A DNA stretch of 54,286 nt from 70-18 sp041691815. Lineage in GTDB: Bacteria; Pseudomonadota; Alphaproteobacteria; Acetobacterales; Acetobacteraceae. Positions 8,796 through 17,836 of this stretch are shown in pieces. Under the pieces are notes generated by a model. It saw only the letters and a list, made by a program, of their open reading frames with translations, was not told the DNA's origin and ran no database searches. The stretch covers positions 1 through 54,286 of the forward strand of contig JBEPTZ010000014.1 in NCBI GenBank assembly GCA_041691815.1, given 5' to 3'. Numbering within the stretch: position 1 is the first letter of the stretch; each line of letters starts with the position of its first letter. Made by a program: the position numbers and the translations under genes.

Positions 8796-8990
8796 GATGC
8801 AGGTGGCCCGCAAGGGCTGAAACGGGAATGCGGAATGCGCGCCACACGGCACGCCTGGCCGCAACTGCCCCCGCAACTGTAGGCGGCGAGTCCGTCCCCA
8901 CTGCCATTGCCCTCCGAAAAAGGGCGAGAAGGCGGGGCCAGGCGCCGGGGCATCCCCCGACAGCCGCAAGCCAGGAGACCGGCCGGCATC
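8796..8990 (+). promoter_or_regulatory. Cobalamin riboswitch
   Basis: The conserved core is easy to read: AGGTGGCCCGCAAGGG then CTGAAACGGGAATGCGG near 8801-8833, CCCCCGCAACTGTAGGCGG near 8868, CACTGCC near 8899, GAAGGCGGGGCCAGG near 8928, and the B12 box AGCCGCAAGCCAGGAGACC at 8962-8980. A closing stem pairs GATGC (8796-8800) with GCATC (8986-8990). Riboswitches of this class bind adenosyl- or aquocobalamin and lower expression of uptake genes. It lies directly before btuB. Confidence 0.96.
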
Positions 8991-9029
8991 GAGACTGCGC
9001 GCGCGCGACGGGCGGGGAGCACCGGGGCA

Positions 9030-9091
9030 GCGGGAGAGAGACCCGCATGCGGCAATCGTCCCTGAACCGGGGCCTCGCCCCCGATTGCCGC
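9030..9091 (+). promoter_or_regulatory. Expression platform of the btuB riboswitch (candidate hairpins)
   Basis: Two hairpins follow the aptamer. The first has arms GCGGG (9030-9034) and CCCGC (9042-9046). The second pairs GCGGCAATCG (9049-9058) with CGATTGCCGC (9082-9091) and holds an inner GGGG/CCCC stem. It ends one base before the ribosome site TGGAG (9092-9096). No T-run follows, so control of translation initiation is more likely than transcription termination; this is inferred. Confidence 0.6.
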
Positions 9092-9102
9092 TGGAGTCCC
9101 GC

Positions 9103-11091
9103 ATGCCGAGCAAGCGCGTGCTGCTGTTATCTGCCGCCCTGGCCACCACCCCGTTCGCCGCCGGGGCACAGGACGCCACCCTGCTGCCCACCGTGGCTGT
9201 CACCGCCACCCGCATCCCGACGCTGATCGAGAGCATCCCGGCCGGCGTCACCGTGATCACCCGCGCCGCCATCGAGGCGCGCGGCTACACCACGCTGGCC
9301 GACGCGCTGGCAACCGTCCCCGGCATGCACATCGTGCCCTCCGGCGGCCCCGGCGGGGTGGCCAGCCTGTTCGTCCGCGGCACCAATTCCGGCCATGTGC
9401 TGGTGCTGCGCGATGGTATCCCGGTCAACGACCCCGCAGACCCCGGCGGCCAGTTTAACTTCGGCGTCGACACGCTGGACGACGTGCAGCGCATCGAAGT
9501 GGTGCGCGGCCCGATGGCCGGCCTGTACGGCTCCGGTGCCATCGGCGGCGTCATCAACCTCATCACCCGCCACGGAGCCAATGGACCAGAGGGCAAGCCG
9601 CGCGTCACCGGCGAACTCGCCTTCGGCCTGCCGCGCGCGGTACACGGCGCCATCGGCCTCTCGGGCAGCATCGGCAAGTTCGACTACAACCTCAACGTCG
9701 CCCACCGCGACGACGCCGGCTTCGACACCACCCCCAAGCGCGAAAGCGTCTACACCGGCGCCCGCAACCCGTACCGCGCCACCACCGCCAGCGTCGATTT
9801 CGGCTACACCCCGGTCGAGGGCACCCGCATCTCGCTCTATCTGCGCGGCCGCTCCGCCCGCTTCAATCTCGACGATGTCGGCTACCCGGCCTTCGACTCC
9901 ACCAACTATGTCGGCACCGACGACAACGTGTTCGGCCGCCTCGCCGCCACCTCGCTGCTGTTCGACGGCAGGCTGGAAACCAAACTCTCGCTCTCCCACC
10001 TGTGGTCAGACCGGCAATACCTCCAGGCGCTGGAAGCCGGCGACCCCAGCCAGGCCAGCGGCGACACCAAGTACCGCGGCCGCCGCACCAGCCTGCAATG
10101 GGACAACACCCTGCATCTGCCGGAATACCGCTTCGCCACCGACAACGCCCTGCTGTTCGGCTACAGCCACACCGAGGATACCTCGCACTCCCGCCTCGAC
10201 ACCATCTCCGGCGGCTTCCCGTACATCTCCAGCGTCGCCGCCTCCTCGCATACCGATGCCGGCCATGTCGGCCTGCAAACCACCCTGGCCAAACGCCTGA
10301 CCCTCACCGCCGATCTGCGCGAGGAGGCCGGCACCTATGGCGGCAACGCCTTCACCTGGCGCACCGGCGCGGTGCTGGCGGTGCCGGAAGTCTGGACCCA
10401 CTTCAAATTCGCCTACGGCACTGGCTTCCGCGCCCCCTCGCTGTTCGACCTGTTCGGCGTCGATAGCACCGGCTACCTCGGCAACCCCAACCTGAAACCC
10501 GAACGCAGCACCGGCTGGGAAGCCGGCCTCACCGTCGATGTCCCCGCCCTCGGCCGCCCCGACTTCGCGACCTTCGGCGTCACCTATTCCGACAACCGGG
10601 TCCGCGACCTGATCACCACGGTGTTCAACAGCACCTACACCGCCGCCACCTCGGCCAATGTCAGCCACGCCCGCAGCACCGGCGTCGAGACCAGCCTGAC
10701 CGTCCGACCTGCGTCGTGGATCGAAATGGTTATGAGCTATACCTATACCGACGCCCACGACCTCTCGACCGGCGCCAGATTGCTCCGCCGGCCGCAGAAT
10801 GCCGCCTCGCTGAACGCCAGAATCACCCCGCTGCCGGGGTTTTCGATCGCCCCTGAGCTGATCTATAGCGGCAGATTCACCGATTATATCGTCGATTCCG
10901 CCGGCTTTCCGGCCGGGATCGGGCGGGCAAAATCCGGCCTGATCGCCAATCTCACCGTCACCCAGCAACTCAACAAAGACCTCACCCTGTTCGTCAACGC
11001 CCGCAACATCGGCGGCTCGCGGTTCGAGCCGGCCAGCGGGTATCAGATGCCGGGGCCGTCAGTGCTGGCGGGGGTGAGGGCGAAGTTTTAG
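9103..11091 (+). CDS. btuB: TonB-dependent cobalamin receptor BtuB
   Basis: An outer-membrane receptor of 662 residues. A signal peptide (about residues 1-22, ending AAGAQ) is followed by a TonB-box-like stretch LPTVAVTATR, the plug domain (VPGMHIVPSGGPGGVASLFVRG; VVRGPMAGLYGSGAIGGVIN), and a 22-strand barrel ending in the canonical aromatic-rich C terminus (VLAGVRAKF). ATG 9103 is selected because GGAG lies 6 bases upstream. The cobalamin riboswitch before it, and btuFCD and tonB converging from the other side, make corrinoid the expected ligand. A palindromic repeat separates it from the convergent adenosyltransferase gene. Confidence 0.94.
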   Translation: MPSKRVLLLSAALATTPFAAGAQDATLLPTVAVTATRIPTLIESIPAGVTVITRAAIEARGYTTLADALATVPGMHIVPSGGPGGVASLFVRGTNSGHVLVLRDGIPVNDPADPGGQFNFGVDTLDDVQRIEVVRGPMAGLYGSGAIGGVINLITRHGANGPEGKPRVTGELAFGLPRAVHGAIGLSGSIGKFDYNLNVAHRDDAGFDTTPKRESVYTGARNPYRATTASVDFGYTPVEGTRISLYLRGRSARFNLDDVGYPAFDSTNYVGTDDNVFGRLAATSLLFDGRLETKLSLSHLWSDRQYLQALEAGDPSQASGDTKYRGRRTSLQWDNTLHLPEYRFATDNALLFGYSHTEDTSHSRLDTISGGFPYISSVAASSHTDAGHVGLQTTLAKRLTLTADLREEAGTYGGNAFTWRTGAVLAVPEVWTHFKFAYGTGFRAPSLFDLFGVDSTGYLGNPNLKPERSTGWEAGLTVDVPALGRPDFATFGVTYSDNRVRDLITTVFNSTYTAATSANVSHARSTGVETSLTVRPASWIEMVMSYTYTDAHDLSTGARLLRRPQNAASLNARITPLPGFSIAPELIYSGRFTDYIVDSAGFPAGIGRAKSGLIANLTVTQQLNKDLTLFVNARNIGGSRFEPASGYQMPGPSVLAGVRAKF

Positions 11092-11098
11092 GTAAGGT

Positions 11099-11224
11099 CT
11101 TCTTTTTGTGAACAAAAAGAAGCAAAAAAACTTTTTATCCATTGGAGTGTACGGAATCTCCGCGACTCACATGTTGCAAGGCGGACAAAAAAGGTTTTTT
11201 GCTTCTTTTTTTCAAAAAAGAAGC
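11099..11224 (+). repeat. Nested-palindrome repeat, copy 2
   Basis: The left palindrome CTTCTTTTTGT plus complement lies at 11099-11122, the right one (CTTCTTTTTT plus complement) at about 11201-11224. Between them are the paired AAAAAAACTTTT-type arms and the shared core ATTGGAG...TTGCAAGGCGGA. It fills the space between the convergent btuB and adenosyltransferase genes, starting 8 bases after one stop and ending 3 bases before the other. Confidence 0.92.
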
Positions 11225-11226
11225 CT

Positions 11227-11781
11227 TCACCTGTTCTTCCCTGGCACCCACAACACATCCTGCGCCCCGTTGCCGTTCATCCGCCGCGACAGCACGAACA
11301 GATGATCCGATAACCGATTGAGAAACTTGATCAACTCCGGGTTCACCGTGGCGCTGTGCGACAGTGCCACCACCTCCCGTTCCGCCCGCCGCACCAGCGT
11401 ACGTGCGACATGCGCGTAGGCGGCACCCGCTGATCCGCCGGGCAGGATGAAGCTGCGCACTTCCGGCATTCCGGCATTCATTTCAGCCACTTCCGCCTCC
11501 AACCTGAGCGACGGCGCCTCGGTCAGGCGCTGCCGGTCGGGGACCTCGCCGGGCACGCAGAGATCGGCCCCGGCGTCGAACAGGTCGTTCTGGATACGCA
11601 TGAGCATCTCGTCATCCTGCCCGTTGGCATGCAATCGCAGCACGCCGATCGCCGCGTTGGCCTCATCCACCGTGCCGAAGGCCACAACCCGTTGATCATC
11701 CTTGGCAACCCGGTGGCCGTTGCCCAGCGAGGTCTTACCCTTATCGCCGCCGCGGGTGATCACCCGATTGATCAGAACCAT
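11227..11781 (-). CDS. pduO: PduO-type cob(I)alamin adenosyltransferase
   Basis: An enzyme of 184 residues that transfers the adenosyl group of ATP to cob(I)alamin, producing coenzyme B12. The PduO/MMAB fold motifs are present: the ATP-binding start TRGGDKGKTSLGNG (residues 9-22), VDEANAAIG, the RTLVRRAEREVV helix, and the NRLSDHLFVL segment. Length is normal. It is the last gene of the minus-strand run and follows tonB by 17 bases, so imported corrinoid can be adenosylated. Cobalamin-dependent MetH needs methylcobalamin, so the adenosyl form presumably also serves other enzymes or the riboswitch. Confidence 0.93.
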   Translation of the reverse strand: MVLINRVITRGGDKGKTSLGNGHRVAKDDQRVVAFGTVDEANAAIGVLRLHANGQDDEMLMRIQNDLFDAGADLCVPGEVPDRQRLTEAPSLRLEAEVAEMNAGMPEVRSFILPGGSAGAAYAHVARTLVRRAEREVVALSHSATVNPELIKFLNRLSDHLFVLSRRMNGNGAQDVLWVPGKNR

Positions 11782-11798
11782 GATGCAACTCCTTCATC

Positions 11799-12484
11799 TC
11801 ATTCAAAAACAAAATCCAGCGGGAACACGCTGGCGACAGGCTTGCCACCGGTCTCGGCCGGCGTGAAGTGCCACGTCAGCACCGCTTGCCGCACCGCCTG
11901 GTTCAGACTGGAAAACGTCATTGGCGGCAAGATGTCGATGCCGGTAACGCTGCCGCTGGCGTCGAGATGGATCTTCACATGCACCGTGCCCCGCTCCTGC
12001 CGCAGCGCCGCATCCTGCGGATAGCTCGGCGGCATGTTGCCGTTGTCGCTCCTGGCCTGACGTATATGGTTGTTTTCATTGTTTTTAATTTGCCCCAGTG
12101 GCCCCGCAGCGGCGCCCCCCAACCGCACCGACGGCGGCTCGGCCGGCGGTGGCGGCGGGGGCAGTGGCAGGGCCGGGGCCGGCTCCGGCAATACCGGCGG
12201 CAGCGGCGGCGGTTTGGGTAACGGCGGCGATGGCTCAACGGGTTGCGGCTTCGCCGGCTCCGGGCTGGGTGGCTCGGGTTTGGCTGGTTGCGGCGTAGGG
12301 GGCGCCGGGGTTCCGCCGCCGCCGACCATCACCTCCACCACCGCAAGCTGGTCCGGCGCCTCGGGCAGCGTCGCCGCATGCCGAAAATGGATCAGGAATG
12401 CCGCAATCACAACCACATGCAGCGCCGTCGAGACCGAAACGCCGAAGCGCGTGCGCCGGGTCGGGCGCGGCGGGGCGAGGCGTA

Positions 12485-12488
<4 letters not shown>
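11799..12488 (-). CDS. tonB: TonB-family energy transducer
   Basis: A protein of 229 residues with classic TonB layout: a short basic start, one membrane anchor (about residues 18-38, VSTALHVVVIAAFLIHF), a long proline-rich spacer spanning the periplasm (about 55-125), and a C-terminal TonB domain (YPQDAALRQERGTVHVKIHL ... AVLTWHFTPA). It couples inner-membrane proton force to outer-membrane receptors such as BtuB. Its ATG 12488 overlaps the TGA of the ATPase gene (ATGA), indicating coupled translation. No exbB or exbD gene is in the window. Sitting inside the btu genes, it may be dedicated to corrinoid uptake. Confidence 0.9.
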
Positions 12489-13158
<670 letters not shown>

Positions 13159-13162
<4 letters not shown>

Positions 13163-14094
13163 CGGGTTATCCGCCGCGCGATCTGCACAAGGAACGGCGC
13201 GCCAAGCAGTGCCGTCAGCACCCCGAGCGGCGGCTCCGCCGACAGCGGCAGCACCAGCGGCAACACGCGGGCCAGCAGATCGGCGGCCAGCAGCAGCGCC
13301 GCCCCAGCCAGCAGCGACGGCAGCAGCAGCGCCCCCGGCCGCTGCCCCCAGAACGGCCGCAGCAGATGCGGCACCACCAGCCCGACAAACCCGATGCCAC
13401 CGGCCACCGCGGTGCCGGCCCCCACCGCCAGCGCGACCCCAACGGCTGCCAGCAGCAGCGTGCGGCCAGGCGCTGCGCCCAGCGTGGCCGCCACCTCCTC
13501 GCCCAGCGCCAGCGCGTCCAGTCGCCGCCCGAGGCGCAGCAGCAGCAGGCAACCGAGCAAGATCGGCGGCGCCGCCAGCGCCAGGTGCAGCAGCGAGCGG
13601 TCGGCCAGCCCGCCCATCAGCCAGAAGGTGATCTCGGCCAGCGCGAACGGGTTCGGGGCCAGCGCCAGCGCCATCGCCAGCAGCGCCGCCGCCAGCGCCG
13701 ACAGCGCCACCCCGGCCAGGATCAGCGACGGACCGGACGGCGCCCGCCCGGCCATCACCAGCAACAATCCTGCCCCGACGCCCGCCCCGAGCAGCCCGGC
13801 CAGTGGCAAGGCCGGGGCGAACACCGCTGATATCCCCCAATAAAACGCCCCCACTGCCGCCAATGCGGCACAGCCGCCTATCCCCAGCAAACCCGGGTCG
13901 GCCAGCGGATTGCGCAACGCGCCCTGCAACACCGCCCCGGAGAGTCCCAGGCCGCCACCCACCAGCAGCGCTAGCGCGGTGCGCGGGAAGCGCAATTGCC
14001 AGAGGATCACCGGGCCAGGCAGGCCGAAGCCGGCGGCGCCGGTGAGCAGGCCGAGGACGAGCAATACTACGCAAAGGATTAAGAGAGGTTTCAA
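13159..14094 (-). CDS. btuC: FecCD/BtuC-family ABC transporter permease
   Basis: A membrane protein of about 311 residues with the FecCD fold: many hydrophobic helices, the GAVLQGALRNPLADPGLLGI coupling region near residue 55, and GGIGFVGLVVPHLLR near residue 230, both family hallmarks. The likely start is TTG 14094, with AGAAGG six bases upstream; that site comes from the tail of a palindromic repeat. A longer frame through the repeat (starting MDEKFFCFF) encodes repeat sequence and is rejected. Its stop overlaps the ATPase start. The partner binding protein lies on the far side of the repeat. Confidence 0.88.
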
Positions 14095-14101
14095 GGAAGG
14101 C

Positions 14102-14223
14102 CTTCTTTTTGTGAACAAAAAGAAGCAAAAAAACTTTTCATCCATTGGAGGCGCCGGACTCTCCGCATCTGCGCCGTTGCAAGGCGGACAAAAGTTTTTC
14201 GGTTCTTTTTTTCAAAAAAGAAC
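14102..14223 (+). repeat. Nested-palindrome repeat, copy 3 (inside the btu run)
   Basis: The outer palindromes lie at 14102-14125 (CTTCTTTTTGT type) and about 14201-14223 (GGTTCTTTTTT type), with the same core ATTGGAG...TTGCAAGGCGGA as copies 2 and 4. Unlike copies 1 and 2 it lies between two genes read in the same direction, btuF and btuC. It could reduce read-through to btuC, and its end supplies the AGAAGG ribosome site for btuC. Confidence 0.92.
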
Positions 14224-14225
14224 AC

Positions 14226-14996
14226 TTACCTGCCTTCCAAAATGCGCACGGCCTCAGCCGTCCATGGCCCGCCGCAGGCCAGCAGGGCGGGCGGTACGGT
14301 GCGGCGGGGCAGGGCGGCCAGGGCGGGGTGGGCCAGCAGGTTGGTGGCCAGGGATGGAAAGCCGGGGGCCTGGGCGGTGACCAGCAGTGCCGGCGGATGG
14401 GTGAGCAGGGCTTCCAGGCTGGTGTGGCGGCCCTGGCCGATCGGGGTGAGGCCGGCGGCGCGCAGCACGGCGGCTTGCAGCGAGTCGGGGCCGGCGGTGT
14501 AGCCGCGCGGGGCCAGCCAGAGCGAGTCGGTGCCGGCGGTCTTGGGGGCGGCGAGGGCGGTGTCCATCTGGGCCAGCAGGGCGGCGCCGCGTTTCGGTTG
14601 GCCGAGCAGGGCGGCGAGGGCCGTGGTTTGCGTGCGGATGGCGGGGAAGTCCTGCGGCAGGGTGATGCGCAGGACGTGGATGCCCTGGCGCTGCAGTGCC
14701 GCCAACGTGGCCTGGGCGCCCCAGTTTGTGGCCAGGACGAGGTCGGGGTGCAGGGCCAGCACCGCCTCGGCATCGGCGCGCACCACCGGCAGGTGGGCGG
14801 CCTGCTGGGCGACCACCGAGAGGCTGGGGTCGCGGGAGAGGGGGGTGAGACCGACCGCCTGCTCGGGGGCGAGGAGGGCCAGGTACTGGTCGGTGCACAA
14901 GTTCAGCGATACCACCCGCATGGCCTGGACGGGTGCCGCCTGGGCCAGCAGCGGGGCGGCCAGCAGCAGGGCGGCCAGCGCCAGCTTGCCGGTCAC
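14226..14996 (-). CDS. btuF: Cobalamin-binding periplasmic protein (BtuF-like)
   Basis: A protein of 256 residues of the helical-backbone metal-receptor class. A signal peptide covers about residues 1-22 (LALAALLLAAPLLAQAA). The mature start MRVVSLNLCTDQYLALL is typical for BtuF-like proteins, and the DLVLATNWG segment is the usual second-lobe entry. Start GTG 14996 overlaps the stop of the CDF transporter (GTGA), so translation is coupled. It delivers ligand to BtuC/BtuD; corrinoid is favoured by context, though a ferric siderophore cannot be excluded from sequence alone. Confidence 0.88.
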   Translation of the reverse strand: MTGKLALAALLLAAPLLAQAAPVQAMRVVSLNLCTDQYLALLAPEQAVGLTPLSRDPSLSVVAQQAAHLPVVRADAEAVLALHPDLVLATNWGAQATLAALQRQGIHVLRITLPQDFPAIRTQTTALAALLGQPKRGAALLAQMDTALAAPKTAGTDSLWLAPRGYTAGPDSLQAAVLRAAGLTPIGQGRHTSLEALLTHPPALLVTAQAPGFPSLATNLLAHPALAALPRRTVPPALLACGGPWTAEAVRILEGR

Positions 14997-15880
14997 AGCA
15001 CCAGCACGCCGTGATGCTTGGCCTTGCCTTCCGGTTCGACGTGGATGGTGATGGTCAGGCCGGCCATGTCGGCTTTCAGGGCTGCTTCGATGCGGTCGCA
15101 GATGGCGTGCGCGTCGGCGACCTGCATGGCGCCGGGGACCACCAAATGGAATTCCAGGAAGGTGATGCGGCCGGCGTAGCGGGTGCGCAGGTCGTGCGCC
15201 TCGATGGCGCCCTCGGCGTGTTCGGCGACCAGGGTGCGGATGCGGTCGACAATGTGTGGCGAGGGGGCGGCGTCCATCAGGCCGCCGACCGAGTCGCGCA
15301 GCACCAGCGTGCCGGAGATCAGGATGTAAAGTGCGGTGAGGGCGCCGAGCAGCGGGTCCAGCCAGTGCACGCCGGTGGTGACCGCCAGGGTGAGGCCGGC
15401 CAGCACGCCGATGGAGGTGACCACGTCGCTGAGCAGGTGGCGGGCGTCGGCCTGCAGCGCCGGCGAGCGCAGGCTGCGGCCGCGGCGCAGCAGCAGCAGG
15501 CCCCAGAACAGGTTCAGCACGGTGGCGGCGGCGTTCAGGCCCATGCCCAGCGCCGGCGCGGTGATCGGGGTGGGGTGGCGCCAGACCCCCCAGACGTGTT
15601 GCATGATGATCAGCGCCGCCATGACGATCAGCACGCCCTCGATGACGGCGGCGAAGAATTCCGCCTTGTCGTGGCCGTACGGGTGGTCGCTGTCGGCCGG
15701 CTTGGCGGCGAAGTGCAGCGCCAGCAGGGCGATCAGCGAGGCGGCGACGTTGACCACCGATTCGGCGGCGTCGGAGAACAGCGCGGCCGAATCGGTGACC
15801 TGCCAGGCAGCCAGCTTCAGCGCCAGCACGGCGATGCCGATGACGATGGTTCCCGCCGCGATGCGTTCGGCCTGGCTCAC
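14993..15880 (-). CDS. Cation diffusion facilitator (CDF) metal transporter
   Basis: A six-helix CDF protein of about 295 residues followed by a cytoplasmic ferredoxin-like domain. The transport-site aspartates are visible in SAALFSDAAESVVN (helix 2) and ADARHLLSDVVTS (helix 5), with the HPYGHDKAEFF loop between helices 2 and 3. Family members export Zn, Fe, Co or related divalent metals. GTG 15880 has GGGAA seven bases upstream; TTG 15916 is an upstream alternative. Its stop overlaps the btuF start, an unusual pairing that suggests a link to cobalt handling; the metal itself is not predictable from sequence. Confidence 0.9.
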   Translation of the reverse strand: MSQAERIAAGTIVIGIAVLALKLAAWQVTDSAALFSDAAESVVNVAASLIALLALHFAAKPADSDHPYGHDKAEFFAAVIEGVLIVMAALIIMQHVWGVWRHPTPITAPALGMGLNAAATVLNLFWGLLLLRRGRSLRSPALQADARHLLSDVVTSIGVLAGLTLAVTTGVHWLDPLLGALTALYILISGTLVLRDSVGGLMDAAPSPHIVDRIRTLVAEHAEGAIEAHDLRTRYAGRITFLEFHLVVPGAMQVADAHAICDRIEAALKADMAGLTITIHVEPEGKAKHHGVLVL

Positions 15881-15949
15881 GCTGCTGTTCCCGGTTGCGT
15901 GCTGCGGCTGTAGCAAACCGGGGCCGGTGCGTCACCCCGAGCGGCGCGG

Positions 15950-16867
15950 TCAGGGCGCGGTGCGCAGGAAGATCCGCCCGGTGGCCGCCGAAATCCACAG
16001 GCGGCGGCCGGCGAGATAATCCATGCCGACGATCATGTCGTAGTCCGGCGGGGCGGCGTTCTGCACGATCAGCAGCGGCGCGGCGATGGTCTGGCGGCCG
16101 ATGGTGATGCTGGCGAAGCGGTGCACATGCGCCGCGGCGGTGCCGGGGCCGATGCCGACCAGCCTGACCGGCGGGTCGGCGGCGAGTGTTTCGGCTGACA
16201 GGGCGGCGGCGCGGGTGGTGACCAGGGAGTGTTGCGAGCCGCTGTCCAGCATCGCCAGCACCGGGCGGCCGTCGAGCGCCGCGCGCATCACCAGGTGGCC
16301 CTGGGCGGTGAGCGCGGTTTCCACCACCGTGGCCGGGCCCGGCATCGGCAATGGCACGTCCGGGCAGGCAGGGCCGCGCCAGAGGGTGAGCTGGTGGCGG
16401 GCGAGGTCGAGGTCGAGGTCGTACTGGGCCAGGATGTCCATGCCGAACAGGCCGTCCGCGCCGCCGCCGGGGCCGGGCAGGCGGGTGGGCACCACATCGG
16501 TCTGACGGTCGGGCAGGGTGAGGGCGCCGAGGCGCAGGCCGGTGGCGATGACCGCGAAGTCGCGGCTGATGCCGCCGACGCCTTGCGAGGCGGTGATGAC
16601 GCCGGGGTTCATGCGCAGGCCGAGGCGCTGCGCGGCGGCACGGGTGAGCACGGTGTGGCCGGCACCGGTGTCGAGCAGCATGCGGGCGGTTTGGCCGTTG
16701 ATGCCGATATCGATCAGGGCCTGGTCGTGGGCGATGGCGAGCGGCAGGCTGGCCACCTGGGTGAGGCCGCAGGCCGGGGTGCCGCAGGCGGCCAGCAGGG
16801 GGAGCAGCAGGAAAATCGCCAGGCGGTGAAGCGGCAAGGCGCCGGGAGCGTGTGGCCGGCGGGTCAT
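15950..16867 (-). CDS. Two-lobed retropepsin-like aspartic protease, lipoprotein
   Basis: A protein of 305 residues. The N terminus is a lipoprotein signal with a LLAAC lipobox near residue 27, so the protein should be membrane-anchored in the periplasm. Two aspartic-protease-like lobes follow: the first has MLLDTGAGHTVL near residue 65, the second AMLDSGSQHSLV near residue 205, each preceded by a hydrophobic strand and followed by the expected glycine-rich flap region. A later GMDYLAGRRLWI segment matches the end of retropepsin folds. It overlaps the stop/start of its paralogue (ATGA). The substrate is unknown. Confidence 0.82.
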   Translation of the reverse strand: MTRRPHAPGALPLHRLAIFLLLPLLAACGTPACGLTQVASLPLAIAHDQALIDIGINGQTARMLLDTGAGHTVLTRAAAQRLGLRMNPGVITASQGVGGISRDFAVIATGLRLGALTLPDRQTDVVPTRLPGPGGGADGLFGMDILAQYDLDLDLARHQLTLWRGPACPDVPLPMPGPATVVETALTAQGHLVMRAALDGRPVLAMLDSGSQHSLVTTRAAALSAETLAADPPVRLVGIGPGTAAAHVHRFASITIGRQTIAAPLLIVQNAAPPDYDMIVGMDYLAGRRLWISAATGRIFLRTAP

Positions 16868-17781
16868 GGCTGCCTGCCCGATTGGATGAAGCCCGATTGG
16901 ATGAAAATGGTGTTGGAACTGAACGCCAGGAACAGCCGGCGATGGGCTAGATAGTCGGCGCCGAGGATCGTGTCCATGTCGTGGTTGGGCAGGCGGCCGG
17001 CGGCGAACAGCGGGTGCGCCAGGATGTCGCCGCCGACGACGAGTCGGCCGAAGCGGTGGAGATGCAGGGTGCTGCGGGCGGAGCCGACGCCGGACATGCT
17101 GATGCTGCGGTCGTGGCGCACCGCCTGGTCGGAGACCGCGGTGCGTGACAGCACCACGCTGCGATGGGCGCCGGTGTCGAGCATCGCCTGCAGCGCGTGG
17201 CCGTCCAGGCGCACCGGCAGCATCAGGCGCGGCTTGGGCGTGGTGATGGAGGCGGGCACGCTGGTGATCGGGCCGGCGAACGGCAGCGCGGCGCCCGCGC
17301 AGGTGCGGCCGCGATACAGGCCGATGCGATGGCCTGGGAGATCGAGGTCGATGTCGTAGCCGCGTATCTGCTGCAGGCTGAGCAAGCCGTCGATGCGGCT
17401 TCCGAGTGAAGTGGCGGCCGGCAGCATGCCGGCGCGTTGCCTGGGCAGGGATTGGCCGCCGAGGCGGAGATCGGCGACGGTGACGGCGAAGTTGCGGCTG
17501 CTGCCGCCGACGCCGCGGATGTTGAAGCTCGCCCGCTTGTCGAGCGGCAGAGCCAGGCGGGTGATGGCGGCCTGGGTCAGCACCGTCCTGGTTGAACCGG
17601 TGTCGATGATCAGCCGGGCGAGCCTGCCGTTGATTTCGACCTCGGCCACCGGGCGGTTGCGGTCGAGGGTGATCGGGACATCGGCGAGCCTAACCAGGCC
17701 GCAAGGGGCCGGCGTGGTGGCATGGGCGGACGGGGCTGCCAGCAGCAACGCCAGCAGGACGGCACGACGCCAGACTCGCAT
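16864..17781 (-). CDS. Two-lobed retropepsin-like aspartic protease, secreted paralogue
   Basis: A protein of 305 residues, paralogous to the next gene. A signal peptide covers about residues 1-22 (LLALLLAAPSAHA) without a lipobox cysteine. The two lobes carry LIIDTGSTRTVL (near residue 60) and AMLDTGAHRSVV (near 200), and the end of the second fold is GADYLAHRRLFL. The C terminus has a perfect 15-base direct repeat (16876-16905) that doubles the residues FIQSG. It starts 55 bases after metH and overlaps its paralogue, so both may be cotranscribed with metH. Confidence 0.82.
   Translation of the reverse strand: MRVWRRAVLLALLLAAPSAHATTPAPCGLVRLADVPITLDRNRPVAEVEINGRLARLIIDTGSTRTVLTQAAITRLALPLDKRASFNIRGVGGSSRNFAVTVADLRLGGQSLPRQRAGMLPAATSLGSRIDGLLSLQQIRGYDIDLDLPGHRIGLYRGRTCAGAALPFAGPITSVPASITTPKPRLMLPVRLDGHALQAMLDTGAHRSVVLSRTAVSDQAVRHDRSISMSGVGSARSTLHLHRFGRLVVGGDILAHPLFAAGRLPNHDMDTILGADYLAHRRLFLAFSSNTIFIQSGFIQSGRQP
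16876..16905 (-). repeat. Perfect 15-base direct repeat, two copies
   Basis: The unit GCCCGATTGGATGAA occurs twice in tandem on the plus strand, inside the 3' end of the retropepsin-like gene at 16864-17781. It keeps the frame and doubles five residues of the C terminus. A recent slippage event is likely. Confidence 0.85.
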
Positions 17782-17836
17782 GGGACGGCTCCGGGTTGGC
17801 TGGCCGCCCCCGACCGGGGCGGGGCCGGCGCCGAGG

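Noticed and set aside
11108..11305. Short frames with KKKQKNFLS-type peptides
   Set aside because: They translate the palindromic repeats and recur at every copy; no support as genes.
14095..14145. Extended N terminus of the permease (MDEKFFCFF)
   Set aside because: It reads through repeat copy 3; the membrane protein starts at TTG 14094.
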